A stretch of DNA of 33,807 nt from Promethearchaeota archaeon (GTDB taxonomy: Archaea; Asgardarchaeota; Lokiarchaeia; Sigyniarchaeales; SOKP01): the NCBI GenBank assembly GCA_016840545.1, contig JAEOSD010000010.1, positions 1 to 33,807 of the forward strand. Direction: 5' to 3'. The notes under the pieces are model-generated. The model saw only the letters and a program-made list of their open reading frames with translations, ran no database searches and was not told where the DNA came from. The translations under genes were made by a program, and so were the position numbers. The number at the start of each line of letters is the position of its first letter. Within the stretch, counting starts at the first letter, position 1. Positions 24,489-32,784 of the stretch are shown here, piece after piece.

Positions 24489-24662
24489 GGCTCATTATCA
24501 CTAATATATGGGAAAGATTTATATTTAAAGGTTGTGATCATTTTTTTAGAAAAGAAAAGTTAAAATTTCACTTTAAGAACTAAAGTACCGTTTTACTTAT
24601 TAATTTTAAAAAGTAATTGTTCTATATTAAAAAGTAACAATCCTACGAGATGTTGGATTGAA
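24482..24662 (+). repeat. Duplicated promoter-leader segment, copy 2
   Basis: Partner of 21371-21552. It contains the TATA-like box 24518-24529, TGATCA 24535-24540 and the dyad AATTGT...ACAAT (24615-24641) in the same places. Conservation across the whole untranslated leader suggests either a recent duplication or selection on a leader RNA or second operator. Confidence 0.8.
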
Positions 24663-25010
24663 ATGAGTAAAGATAATAACGATAGTAATAAACTAAATTT
24701 AAAAAATATAACTATTAAGCAGGAAACGCCTAAAGACATAATTTTGGAGGAAAATTGGTCCAAATTGATGGATAAACATGAACTACGCTATGAACTTTGG
24801 TCAATTCTCAAACTATTTAATGAATTGAATGTTACAGAAATTTCCCATTTAGTAAAACAAAGCAAATCCACCGTGTCAAGAGTATTAATAGGGATGGAAA
24901 ATGATAGATTGCTAATATCAAGGAGAGGAAGAAAGAAACCGGAAGACGGAGAGAAAATTCCACCTAAATACTATCGTATAAACGTAGATTTATTTCCTGG
25001 GAACAAATAA
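24663..25010 (+). CDS. Truncated winged-helix regulator 3 (DNA-binding half only)
   Basis: 115 residues, about four-fifths identical by eye to the first 110 residues of regulator 2, with the identical recognition helix KQSKSTVSRVLIGM. It ends KYYRINVDLFPGNK, exactly where the C-terminal domain should start. The 214 nt that follow show no remnant of that domain in any plus frame I checked. It may still bind the dyad at 24462, as a DNA-binding module without its regulatory half, or it may be a decaying copy. Divergent from the propeller gene. Confidence 0.7.
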   Translation: MSKDNNDSNKLNLKNITIKQETPKDIILEENWSKLMDKHELRYELWSILKLFNELNVTEISHLVKQSKSTVSRVLIGMENDRLLISRRGRKKPEDGEKIPPKYYRINVDLFPGNK

Positions 25011-25224
25011 ATACTATTTTATTCTCAAAGAAGGAAAATATCATACTCATTTCTACGTTCTCCGAAATGTTGAGATATTAAGCTGAGAGAAATGGACTTC
25101 TCTAGAATTAGAGAAAATAATATTAAATATGAAAAGCACTTAAATTTATGTTAACAAGTTTGTAAATATGAAATTCAAAGTAAAATAAACAAAAATTAAA
25201 TATGACATAAAAAAACTTAAACCT

Positions 25225-26766
25225 ATGTTAAATTCAAAGGCCAAGGAATTAACACTGGCAAAAAAACTAATGAAGGAAGGAAAATTGGAAGAAGTTTTTC
25301 AATTAATAAACGAATTTGGGAAAGAGAAAGCTCTCTCACGTGAAGAACAAATCTATTATTATTTACTTAAGAGTTCTCTATCGCTGTACTTATTTCAAGA
25401 CCAAGGTATTCTCAAGTACGCTGAAAAGGCTTATCAAGAAAGCCAAAATCTTGGGATTTCCCTTCAATTACTTGATGTATATGTTCAGATGGCCATGGGT
25501 CTAATATATCGGTTTAAATCAGAAGAAACTCTTGAATTACTAGGAAAGGCTGAAGACCTGTTCAAGATGCTCACTGAAGAACCACCAACAGAGCTTTTAG
25601 AAAGAAAAGCTTCTATCGCTTTTATTAAAGCCTGGCTTTACTCTGACCAAAACGAAAAAGATAAAGCTTTAGAATGGGCTCAACAAGGGCTTAAAATACG
25701 AGAAGAAATCGATCTTAAAGCTGGTATTGGAATCTCTTTATACCAAATTGCATGGATATATTTTAAGAGCGACAATGAACTTGCTTTGAAATATGCAGAT
25801 CGATGCATAGAATTTTGCGAAAAAATTAATTATAAGAATTTGATTCAAAAGTGTAATATGTTAAAAGGGTTGCTTTACTTATGGAAAGGCGAGTTAGCTT
25901 ATGCTTTAAAATACTTTAATCTTAGTAAGAAACTACTAGAAGAATTGCCCAGAGTAAATAAAGATTCATTCAGCGCAGCACAATTGTTCCATCTTATCGG
26001 AAGTGTTTATCGGGACAAAAATGAGTTAGATATAGCCAAGGAATATTTCGAAAGAGCTTTAGTAATTAAAGAAAAGGTTGGTGCTTATTTTCCTAAAGTA
26101 ATGACTCTTGACGAATTGATATCTTTATCACTTTATAAGAGTGATCTTAAGGAGGCGGAGAGATATTTAAAAGAAATGAAGCGAATCAGCGACCAAGAAA
26201 ATAATAAATTTCTAAATTTATGTTATCGCGTAAATATGGCTAGACTACTAAAATTGAGCCCACTTATTAGTAGTCGAGAGAAAGCTGAAGAGATACTAAA
26301 AGAATCTTTACATGATAAGGTGGCTGATAGCGAAGCAAAAGTAATAACTCTGCTTAACTTAAGTGATTTACTCTTAGCTAAGCTAGGTAAGACCAATGAT
26401 CTTAAAATACTCGACGAAATAGAACTATATACAACTCAAATACATGATATTGCTAAGAACCAAAACTCCTACTCATTTCTTGCCGAAACATTCTTGCTGA
26501 AAGCTAAATTGGAGTTATTGACATTAAATTTGAAACAGTGTCAACGATTTTTAGACAAAGCTCAAGATATAGCCGAAACATATGGTCTGGACCTATTACT
26601 TAGGAGAATTATAATAGAGCAGGATGATTTGGTTAAACAAACTGATAATTGGGAAACACTAAAGAGAACCAAGTCTAACATAGCTGAACTCATAAATCTG
26701 GCTCACATTGAAGAGCAATTAAACCATATGCTTAGGAAGCGCTTTCTTTTAAAAAATGCTGTTTAA
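25225..26766 (+). CDS. Large TPR protein, paralog B
   Basis: 513 residues, soluble, TPR-type repeats throughout (KEGKLEEVFQLINEF, ALEWAQQGLKIREEIDLKAG, DIAKEYFERALVIKEKVGAY). Same length and layout as the gene at 14760, including the middle KASIAFIKAW (paralog A: KASIAYLKGF) and the C-terminal block LNLKQCQRFLDKAQDIAETY and LINLAHIEEQLNHML. Divergence is considerable, so the pair is old compared with the regulator 2/3 duplication. It closes the cassette region on the right. A palindromic AT-rich terminator follows. Confidence 0.88.
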   Translation: MLNSKAKELTLAKKLMKEGKLEEVFQLINEFGKEKALSREEQIYYYLLKSSLSLYLFQDQGILKYAEKAYQESQNLGISLQLLDVYVQMAMGLIYRFKSEETLELLGKAEDLFKMLTEEPPTELLERKASIAFIKAWLYSDQNEKDKALEWAQQGLKIREEIDLKAGIGISLYQIAWIYFKSDNELALKYADRCIEFCEKINYKNLIQKCNMLKGLLYLWKGELAYALKYFNLSKKLLEELPRVNKDSFSAAQLFHLIGSVYRDKNELDIAKEYFERALVIKEKVGAYFPKVMTLDELISLSLYKSDLKEAERYLKEMKRISDQENNKFLNLCYRVNMARLLKLSPLISSREKAEEILKESLHDKVADSEAKVITLLNLSDLLLAKLGKTNDLKILDEIELYTTQIHDIAKNQNSYSFLAETFLLKAKLELLTLNLKQCQRFLDKAQDIAETYGLDLLLRRIIIEQDDLVKQTDNWETLKRTKSNIAELINLAHIEEQLNHMLRKRFLLKNAV

Positions 26767-26776
26767 GTATTAATTT

Positions 26777-26803
26777 TTAAATTCAAAATTTTTTTGAATT
26801 AAC
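26777..26803 (+). terminator. Hairpin/T-tract terminator after TPR paralog B
   Basis: TTAAATTCAAAATTTTTTTGAATTAA is an inverted repeat (TTCAAAA against TTTTGAA with flanks) containing seven T, 11 nt after the stop. It suits termination on the plus strand. Confidence 0.5.
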
Positions 26804-26840
26804 CTTTAATTCTTCTATTTATATAGTAAAATACTAAATT

Positions 26841-27440
26841 TTGAGTAAATTGAAACGAATAAATCGCGATTTTTTTAACAGACATACGGTAGAAGTTGCT
26901 AAAGAATTAATAGGTAAATATATAGTGAGAAAGACAAGAAAAGGAGACATCATAGGAAAAATAATTGAAGCGGAAGCTTATTTAGGTCCAGATGATAAGG
27001 GATGCCATAGTTATAATTATAAAAAAACAGAAAGAACCGAGCCAATGTATATGAAACCGGGAACGTTATATATTTACTTTATATATGGAATGTATTACTG
27101 CTTGAACGTAGTCACTGAACCAGAGGATATGCCCTGTGCGGTTCTAATAAGGCAACTATATCCAGTTAATGGAATTGAACTTATGAAAAAGAATAGAAAC
27201 GTTAAAATTGGGAAAAACTATAAAAACCTAGCTGATGGGCCTGCCAAATTATGTATGTCTTTAAATATTACAAAGGAAAAGTTTAATGGAAAAGATTCTT
27301 GTGCTCCTAATTCACAACTTTTTTTTACTTATGGTGAAAATGTTAACCCCAATGACATTACTTTAGGAAAACGAATTGGTATTGAATATGCGCAAGAAGA
27401 TAAGGATAAGCTTTTGAGATTTACATTAAAGAGTCCTTAG
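26841..27440 (+). CDS. 3-methyladenine DNA glycosylase, AAG/MPG family
   Basis: 199 residues. Removes alkylated or deaminated purines in base-excision repair. The catalytic glutamate and its frame are clear in IIEAEAYLGPDDKGCHSYNY, followed by PMYMKPGTLYIYFIYGMYYC with the intercalating tyrosine region, CAVLIRQLYPVNG, and LADGPAKLCMSLNI. The pattern is very like human AAG. Start is TTG, with a TATA-like box (TATTTATATAG) about 21-26 nt ahead, so the transcript may be leaderless. Complete for the family's minimal form. No repair genes adjoin. Confidence 0.94.
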   Translation: MSKLKRINRDFFNRHTVEVAKELIGKYIVRKTRKGDIIGKIIEAEAYLGPDDKGCHSYNYKKTERTEPMYMKPGTLYIYFIYGMYYCLNVVTEPEDMPCAVLIRQLYPVNGIELMKKNRNVKIGKNYKNLADGPAKLCMSLNITKEKFNGKDSCAPNSQLFFTYGENVNPNDITLGKRIGIEYAQEDKDKLLRFTLKSP

Positions 27441-27621
27441 ATTTTCATTACTTATTAGCTAAGAATTCACTTTCCTAAATTTGTAAATAATTAATTCTAA
27501 TATAGCCATAATACATTCATTTATCTTAGACAAAAAAGAATAAATTTAAATAACAAATCTAAGACTTTTCAAATAGATTATAAATAAGAATAATTATTCA
27601 AAAAATTATAGGTTATCATTA

Positions 27622-28068
27622 ATGGTAAAAGATGCTCTTAAATTCTTTCATGCATATATTAATGAGATGATTGATCTTGGGGGAAAGGATCTTCCGAAAT
27701 CAGTGTCAACAGCATTAGGCGCGAAATTAGCAAATATCTATAAAAGTAAAGGTATTACCGATTTAGAAACAGCTTTATATCAAATATATAAAGCTTTAGG
27801 TGCTAAAGTATCAATAAAAAAGATAGATGAGAATACTTATAATATAATTCTTAAGCATTCTAAGGGGTTTTGTCCCATAGGTGGCAAAAAGAATCCAAAT
27901 CTAGCAAGGACAATTCAAGAAAGCATATGTATTCCGTATACCAAAAGCTTTTTAGTTAATCTTCTCCCAAATTATATATTAGAATCAGAAATTAAAGAAT
28001 GTATTCTTGAAGAAAATAGGAATAGGCACTGTCATTATGTCTTAAAAGCTAAACCAAAATATAGCTAA
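27622..28068 (+). CDS. Cysteine-bearing V4R/MetOD1-like small-molecule binding protein
   Basis: 148 residues, soluble. A helical N-terminal part (ALGAKLANIYKSKGITDLET) precedes a strand pair and then a cysteine pattern: FCPIGGKKNP, ESICIPYTKSF, ECILEENRNRHCHY. The final C-x-L-x-x-x-N-x-x-C-x-Y arrangement is like the V4R and methanogen-output-domain families, which bind small molecules or metal near transcription regulators. It stands alone between the glycosylase gene and the SRP RNA gene. The assignment rests on pattern; heme, metal or hydrophobic ligand binding is possible. Confidence 0.45.
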   Translation: MVKDALKFFHAYINEMIDLGGKDLPKSVSTALGAKLANIYKSKGITDLETALYQIYKALGAKVSIKKIDENTYNIILKHSKGFCPIGGKKNPNLARTIQESICIPYTKSFLVNLLPNYILESEIKECILEENRNRHCHYVLKAKPKYS

Positions 28069-28118
28069 ATTCTTTCTAGTTTAATTTTTTTTTTCATTTT
28101 TCAACAAATAATTTTTTA

Positions 28119-28126
28119 TTTTATAA
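28119..28126 (+). promoter_or_regulatory. TATA box of the SRP RNA gene
   Basis: TTTTATAAC lies about 22-25 nt before GGACAAG, the expected 5' part of the RNA. Spacing matches an archaeal TATA box. Confidence 0.5.
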
Positions 28127-28140
28127 CAAATTATTCCATA

Positions 28141-28450
28141 TTGGACAAGTTGCGCAATGTCTGAAGTCCCATGCTGGACGGACCGCAAAATGCGCATAGC
28201 GGAAATGCCTGATTTGAGGCATCATGAGTTGTTATTAGCCATTATTGTATCCCGGCGAAGCTCTCCCCATGATGGTGGGTGTCTGTGTGGTGTTTTCTGT
28301 AGGGAAAACATAATCACATAATAGCAAACCCGGCCAGGCCAGGGATGGAGCAGCCGTAAGTTTAGGCGTTCACGCTTCATGGTAAGGGAGTGGAGGGGTA
28401 TGATATTTTTGGACCTAATAATAGGATTGGAGCTGAGGATCGGGTTTTTT
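28141..28450 (+). ncRNA. ffs: Signal recognition particle RNA (7S RNA)
   Basis: A GC-rich island of about 310 nt in AT-rich DNA, the size of archaeal SRP RNA. Helix 8 is diagnostic: CGGCCAGGCCAGGGATGGAG followed by CAGCCG, with the asymmetric AGCAG loop that binds SRP54. The closing pair is A-U and the apical loop GGGA. Helix 6 is seen as GTTTTC/GAAAAC with TGTG/CACA below. The long helix 5 pairs CCATGA with TCATGG and GTATCCC with GGGGTAT, then TTATTAG with CTAATAA. The Alu part shows GGACA/TGTCT and GTCC/GGAC stems. It guides secretory proteins to the membrane with SRP19 and SRP54. Ends are approximate: the 5' end is set from TATA spacing and the 3' end at the T-run. Confidence 0.9.
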
Positions 28451-28460
28451 AAAGCTTTTT
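28445..28460 (+). terminator. T-tract terminator of SRP RNA
   Basis: Six T follow CGGG at the end of the folded region, with a second T-run a few bases on. Consistent with archaeal termination of a stable RNA. Confidence 0.5.
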
Positions 28461-28513
28461 CTTTAAAGATATAAAATAAAAAGTGTGATATAAGATTTTA
28501 ATTGAAACTAGAT

Positions 28514-28678
28514 TTACTCATTTTTAATTAATTCCTTGCGTAATTTCCGTTTAATAATCGAAATGAATTCGTTAGTATCTGGAAAAACATAAGTTATGTC
28601 TTCTCCATCATTAATATCAACAGTTATTTCTTTGTAAAATTTCCCTTTTACTTTTTCATCCATATCATTTAAAATCAT
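28514..28678 (-). CDS. Small 54-residue protein, unknown function (not in ORF track)
   Basis: ATG at 28678 to TAA at 28514. It begins MILNDMDEKVKGKFYKEITV and ends RKLRKELIKNE. Residue use is normal for this genome, with alternating strand-like residues (KFYKEITVDI), a DINDGEDITY turn, then an amphipathic basic helix (NEFISIIKRKLRKELIK). An alternative start is the internal ATG five codons on. No family recognised. It lies between the SRP RNA and the LDH2 pair on the opposite strand. It is below the track's length limit, so it may be missed elsewhere too. Confidence 0.5.
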   Translation of the reverse strand: MILNDMDEKVKGKFYKEITVDINDGEDITYVFPDTNEFISIIKRKLRKELIKNE

Positions 28679-28832
28679 AAATAACAAGAAAAAGAAAGCA
28701 GTTCAAAAAATTGCATGATATGCTAATAATATATAGAGATTTAATATAAATAGAAATATTAACTAAAGCTTAGCAAACTTGAAATTAAAATAATTCTAGA
28801 ATTGAATAATAACAAATTGAGTTAATAAAAAA

Positions 28833-29936
28833 ATGTCTGAGGATATTATAGTTATCGATGCAAATATTCTTAATAATTTCATGCAAGATGTCTATATTGG
28901 TTTAGGAGTTCCCAAAGAAGATGCTAAAATTATTGCTGATGTTTTAATTACATCTGATTTAAGGGGAATAGAATCGCATGGAATTCAACGATGCAAAATG
29001 TATTATGATAGAATTAAACAAGGAGTTTATGAAATAAATACCAAAATTGATGTTATAAGGGATGGTCCAACTACGGCTCTTTGGGATGGTAATTGTGGTA
29101 TGGGACATGTAATTGCCTATAAAGCCATGAAGGCTGCAATTGAGAAAGCAAAAAAGTATGGTCTTGGGGCTGTTGCGGTTAGAAATTCTACACATTTTGG
29201 AATTGCAGGGTATTACTCTTTAATGGCGATTAAGGAAGGGATGATAGGCTTCACAGTAACTAATGCAAGACCCTCAATTCCTCCTACATTTGGAGTTGAA
29301 CCTATGTTAGGGACTAATCCTTTAACAGTTGGGGCACCAACAGATGAGGATTTTCCTTTTCTTATTGATTGTGCCACATCTATAATACAACGTGGAAAAG
29401 TAGAAGTTTATAGCAGAATAAATAAACCTTTACCAGAAAATACTGTAATAGATGATAAAGGAGAAATTATGACTGATCCTAATAAGGTTTTAGAAGAAAT
29501 GCTTCATAGAAAGGCAGCTTTGTTGCCTTTAGGGGGGAAAGGAGAGGACACAGCGGGATATAAAGGATACGGCTATGCTACCTTTGTTGAACTATTATCT
29601 GCTGCATTGCAAGATGGAATATATCTAAGAGATACACTTGGAATCGAAGAAGATGGAAAAAAAAGGCTTAAAGTAGGTCACTTCTTTCTCGCAATAAATA
29701 TTGATAACTTTGCAGGGTTAAATTCCTTTAAAAAAACTGCTGGTATTATTATGAGGGAGCTTAGAAATGCTAAAAAAGATCCTACAGCTGAAAGAATATA
29801 TACTGCAGGTGAAAAAGAACATCTTGCAGAGATAGAAAGGAAAAAGACAGGAATACCTTTAAACAAAAGCCTTCAAAATGATATCAGAATTATGCAACAA
29901 GAGCAAGGGTTAGATCAATACAAATTCCCTTTTTAA
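28833..29936 (+). CDS. LDH2/MDH2-family NAD(P)-dependent dehydrogenase, copy 1
   Basis: 367 residues. The family (malate/L-lactate, ureidoglycolate, sulfolactate and imine reductases) has its own non-Rossmann NADPH-binding fold. The marks are DLRGIESHGIQRCKMYYDRI with the catalytic-region His, DGNCGMGHVIAY, the active-site RNSTHFGIAGYYS, and GTNPLTVGAPTDEDFPFLID. The C-terminal GGKGEDTAGYKGYG lines the coenzyme site. 2-oxoacid reduction to a 2-hydroxyacid is likely; the substrate is not resolvable. It has its own upstream AT-rich promoter region and is followed by a T-run and a second copy after 138 nt. Confidence 0.9.
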   Translation: MSEDIIVIDANILNNFMQDVYIGLGVPKEDAKIIADVLITSDLRGIESHGIQRCKMYYDRIKQGVYEINTKIDVIRDGPTTALWDGNCGMGHVIAYKAMKAAIEKAKKYGLGAVAVRNSTHFGIAGYYSLMAIKEGMIGFTVTNARPSIPPTFGVEPMLGTNPLTVGAPTDEDFPFLIDCATSIIQRGKVEVYSRINKPLPENTVIDDKGEIMTDPNKVLEEMLHRKAALLPLGGKGEDTAGYKGYGYATFVELLSAALQDGIYLRDTLGIEEDGKKRLKVGHFFLAINIDNFAGLNSFKKTAGIIMRELRNAKKDPTAERIYTAGEKEHLAEIERKKTGIPLNKSLQNDIRIMQQEQGLDQYKFPF

Positions 29937-29937
29937 A

Positions 29938-29946
29938 ATTTTTTTT
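29938..29946 (+). terminator. T-tract between the two LDH2-family genes
   Basis: A run of T just after the first copy's stop. It suggests that the two tandem copies can be transcribed separately. Positional evidence only. Confidence 0.35.
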
Positions 29947-30074
29947 CTTCATACTATTACAGTTAAACAGTTTTTGAACTTGTCTATTACTAATTCTCAC
30001 CTTATATTAAATAGGATTTTAATTAAATAGAAAAGAAATAAAATAAATAATATCACTCGATCTATGGTGAAAGC

Positions 30075-31217
30075 ATGTATACAACGGAAACTAGTGATCA
30101 GCAATCAAAGGTTGATTTCGATGAAATCGTTTATATTAAACCACATATTTTAAAAAACTTCATTATAGACGTTTTTATAAAATTAGGTGCCTCCAAAAAA
30201 CATGCAGGAATTGTTTCTGATGTGTTAATCACTTCTGATATAAGAGGTATTGATTCTCATGGTATTCAAAGATTAAAGACTTATTATGAAAGAATCAAGC
30301 AAGGTATTTATAATGTAAAAACTAAACCAAAAATAATTAAGAAAACTCCAACTACTGCCGTTATAGATGGAGGATTTGGATTAGGACCTGTAGTTGCTTA
30401 TAAATCAATGAAGCTAGCAATTAAAAAAGCAAAAAAGTATGGTTTAGGGGCTGTCGCTACTCGTAATTCAACCCATTTTGGTATTGCCGGTTTTTACAGC
30501 TTAATGGCAATAAAAGAAGGAATGATTGGAATTACAACTACAAATACAAGACCTATGGTTCCACCTACATTCGGAGTGGAGCCATTATTGGGCACAAATC
30601 CATTAACCATGGGTGCTCCAACAGATGAGGATTTTCCCTTTCTTATTGATTGTGCCACATCAATTATCCAGAGAGGAAAGGTAGAGGTATATAATAGATT
30701 ACATAAATCACTTCCTGATGGTGTAATAATAACAAAAAATGGAAAAACTGAGGATGATCCTGAAGAAGTATTGCATGAATTGGATGAAGCTTCAGCTGCA
30801 TTATTACCTCTGGGTGGAAAAGGAGAAAGTACTTCAGGGCATAAAGGATATGGTTATGCAACTTTTGTAGAAATATTATCTTCCGCATTACAAGAGGGTA
30901 TCTTTTTAAAAAATACTGCTGGGATTTATGAAAATGGTAAAAAGAGGCTACCAGTAGGCCATTTCTTCTTAGCTATTAATATTGAAAACTTTATGGGAAT
31001 AAATTCTTTTAAAAATACAACTGGAAAGATCATGAGGATTTTAAGAAGTTCTAAAAAAGAACCTGGAGTCGAAAAGATTTATACAGCAGGAGAAAAAGAA
31101 CATATCAATGAAATTGAAAGAAAAAAAACAGGAATTCCTTTAAATAAAAGTATTCAACAAGATATTAAGCTTATTCAAAAGGAATTAGAATTAGAAAAAT
31201 ATATTTTTAATTTTTAA
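30075..31217 (+). CDS. LDH2/MDH2-family NAD(P)-dependent dehydrogenase, copy 2
   Basis: 380 residues, a tandem paralog of the gene at 28833 with the same motifs: DIRGIDSHGIQRLKTYYERI, RNSTHFGIAGFYS, GTNPLTMGAPTDEDFPFLID, and GGKGESTSGHKGYG. The N-terminus has ~13 added residues (MYTTETSDQQSKVD). GGTGA lies 4 nt before the ATG, a strong Shine-Dalgarno. Differences cluster outside the active-site blocks, so the two copies may share chemistry but differ in substrate or expression. The stop overlaps the end of the CDF gene on the other strand by 11 bp. Confidence 0.9.
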   Translation: MYTTETSDQQSKVDFDEIVYIKPHILKNFIIDVFIKLGASKKHAGIVSDVLITSDIRGIDSHGIQRLKTYYERIKQGIYNVKTKPKIIKKTPTTAVIDGGFGLGPVVAYKSMKLAIKKAKKYGLGAVATRNSTHFGIAGFYSLMAIKEGMIGITTTNTRPMVPPTFGVEPLLGTNPLTMGAPTDEDFPFLIDCATSIIQRGKVEVYNRLHKSLPDGVIITKNGKTEDDPEEVLHELDEASAALLPLGGKGESTSGHKGYGYATFVEILSSALQEGIFLKNTAGIYENGKKRLPVGHFFLAINIENFMGINSFKNTTGKIMRILRSSKKEPGVEKIYTAGEKEHINEIERKKTGIPLNKSIQQDIKLIQKELELEKYIFNF

Positions 31218-32655
31218 ATAATATTCCATCTGTTCGCCCTTTTAATGGCTCTGAATGAAAAACAACTTGATTTAATTCTTCAATATCAAGTTCTTCAATA
31301 ACTTTTTGCTCTAATCCAGTAATAATATCATGAACATATGAAATGTTTAGATTATCATCAAAAAAAATGTGCAATTCAAGAACACAGAAATCAGTGGTTG
31401 ACCAAAACTCAAATCCATGATATCCTTTAACTTCCGGTTGAGTTCTGAGGATTTTTTCAATTCTTTTTTGAATAGAATTCAATTCGTCCTGATTGAATCT
31501 TTTACACGTTAATTGTTTCGTTGATAATTTTTCAGTTAACGCTCCTGATTCAATATGGGTAATTATTCGAGAAATTTGGGGTTCTTCTTTCTTCAATTCC
31601 TGTTCAAAATTATTACTTATATCATGAGCTTTCTTAAGCGATAAATTTTCATCAACTACTATTGATATTGAAAGAAAATAATCACTTTCGATTCTGAACA
31701 CATTTAAATCTTTGAATTTGAGAATTTCATTAAATTCTGCTTTCATAGAATGGAGTAAATTAATAATTTTATCCCCAATAGATATTTCTCCACTAAGAGG
31801 ATTCATCTCGATAATACTTTCAACCTGATAAGGAGGGAAATATGATTTAGACATTGAGGAAATTGCTTTAGTAATTTCATTGGCATGTATTATCGAAATA
31901 TGATCTTCAACAGAAAGCCGTACATCTATAAAGAGTTCATCTCCACTTGCTCTAATTTTCATGTCGTCAACTGCATTAACATGTTCTAATTGCAATATTT
32001 TTTGCTTGATCTCTTCAATGATATACGGGCTTATAGGGTTTACATCAGCTAAATTTGTTATACCTTTTTTTAATAGAAAAGCTGAGCTAAAAATAATCCA
32101 AATTGAAAGAATTATACTAAAAAGTGGATCTAAAAAAGTAATATTAAAAAAAATAACTAAAACAAAACTTACTAAAACTATTATTGCTCGCATAGAATCT
32201 TGGAATAAATTTAACCCTTGTACTTGGAGCGATAAGCTTTTTCTTTTTTTTCCTTGCGAAATTAAAATTCTAGAAAATATTATATTTATGAGAAAAGAAA
32301 TTATAAGAATTTGAAAACCAAAGTTTGGATTAGAGACAATATATGATTGCCTAATTATAACTTGAATTGCATTTAAAATCAAGAAAAAGTAGGTGGTAAT
32401 AAGAAAGACTCCTTGAATCATCGCTCCAATTGAATCCATCTTAGAATGTCCATACATATGTTCATAATCTGGAGGACGCTGACTGATATATATGGAAAAA
32501 ATAGTTAAAAATGCAAATACAATATCAGATAAGGTATCCACTGTTTCAGACAAAAAACTTAAACTTCCAGTAATTAAAACTCCTAATAATTTTAAACCAG
32601 ATTGGAGTAAAATAACTATAAAGGCACTTATTCCAAATTTGAGTTTAATATTCAT
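31207..32655 (-). CDS. Cation diffusion facilitator (CDF) transporter with three C-terminal domains
   Basis: 482 residues against ~300 for usual CDFs. The six membrane helices occupy about residues 1-200. The TM2 metal pair is visible in SETVDTLSD (D-x3-D). At the TM5 site, where zinc exporters carry H-x3-D, the sequence reads NLFQD (N-x3-D). Three ferredoxin-like C-terminal repeats follow, starting near IKQKILQLEHVNAVDD, IINLLHSMKAEFNEIL and IQKRIEKILRTQPEVK. Divalent cations are exported by proton antiport and C-terminal domains normally dimerise and sense metal. The Asn suggests something other than the classic zinc site, perhaps Mn or Fe; this is an inference. Confidence 0.88.
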   Translation of the reverse strand: MNIKLKFGISAFIVILLQSGLKLLGVLITGSLSFLSETVDTLSDIVFAFLTIFSIYISQRPPDYEHMYGHSKMDSIGAMIQGVFLITTYFFLILNAIQVIIRQSYIVSNPNFGFQILIISFLINIIFSRILISQGKKRKSLSLQVQGLNLFQDSMRAIIVLVSFVLVIFFNITFLDPLFSIILSIWIIFSSAFLLKKGITNLADVNPISPYIIEEIKQKILQLEHVNAVDDMKIRASGDELFIDVRLSVEDHISIIHANEITKAISSMSKSYFPPYQVESIIEMNPLSGEISIGDKIINLLHSMKAEFNEILKFKDLNVFRIESDYFLSISIVVDENLSLKKAHDISNNFEQELKKEEPQISRIITHIESGALTEKLSTKQLTCKRFNQDELNSIQKRIEKILRTQPEVKGYHGFEFWSTTDFCVLELHIFFDDNLNISYVHDIITGLEQKVIEELDIEELNQVVFHSEPLKGRTDGILFKN

Positions 32656-32784
32656 TTTAGAAAAGGCTTACAAAAAACAAATCGATTAAAAAGTTTGAAT
32701 TAAGAGTATAAGTTAAATTTTGCTAAAAAATATTAAAAAATAGATGGTTGATTTAAGGATATTAGATATTATTCACTTTATTTG

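Noticed and set aside
31961-32314. Plus-strand ORF of 117 residues
   Set aside because: Antisense shadow of the CDF transporter gene, which has clear family motifs.
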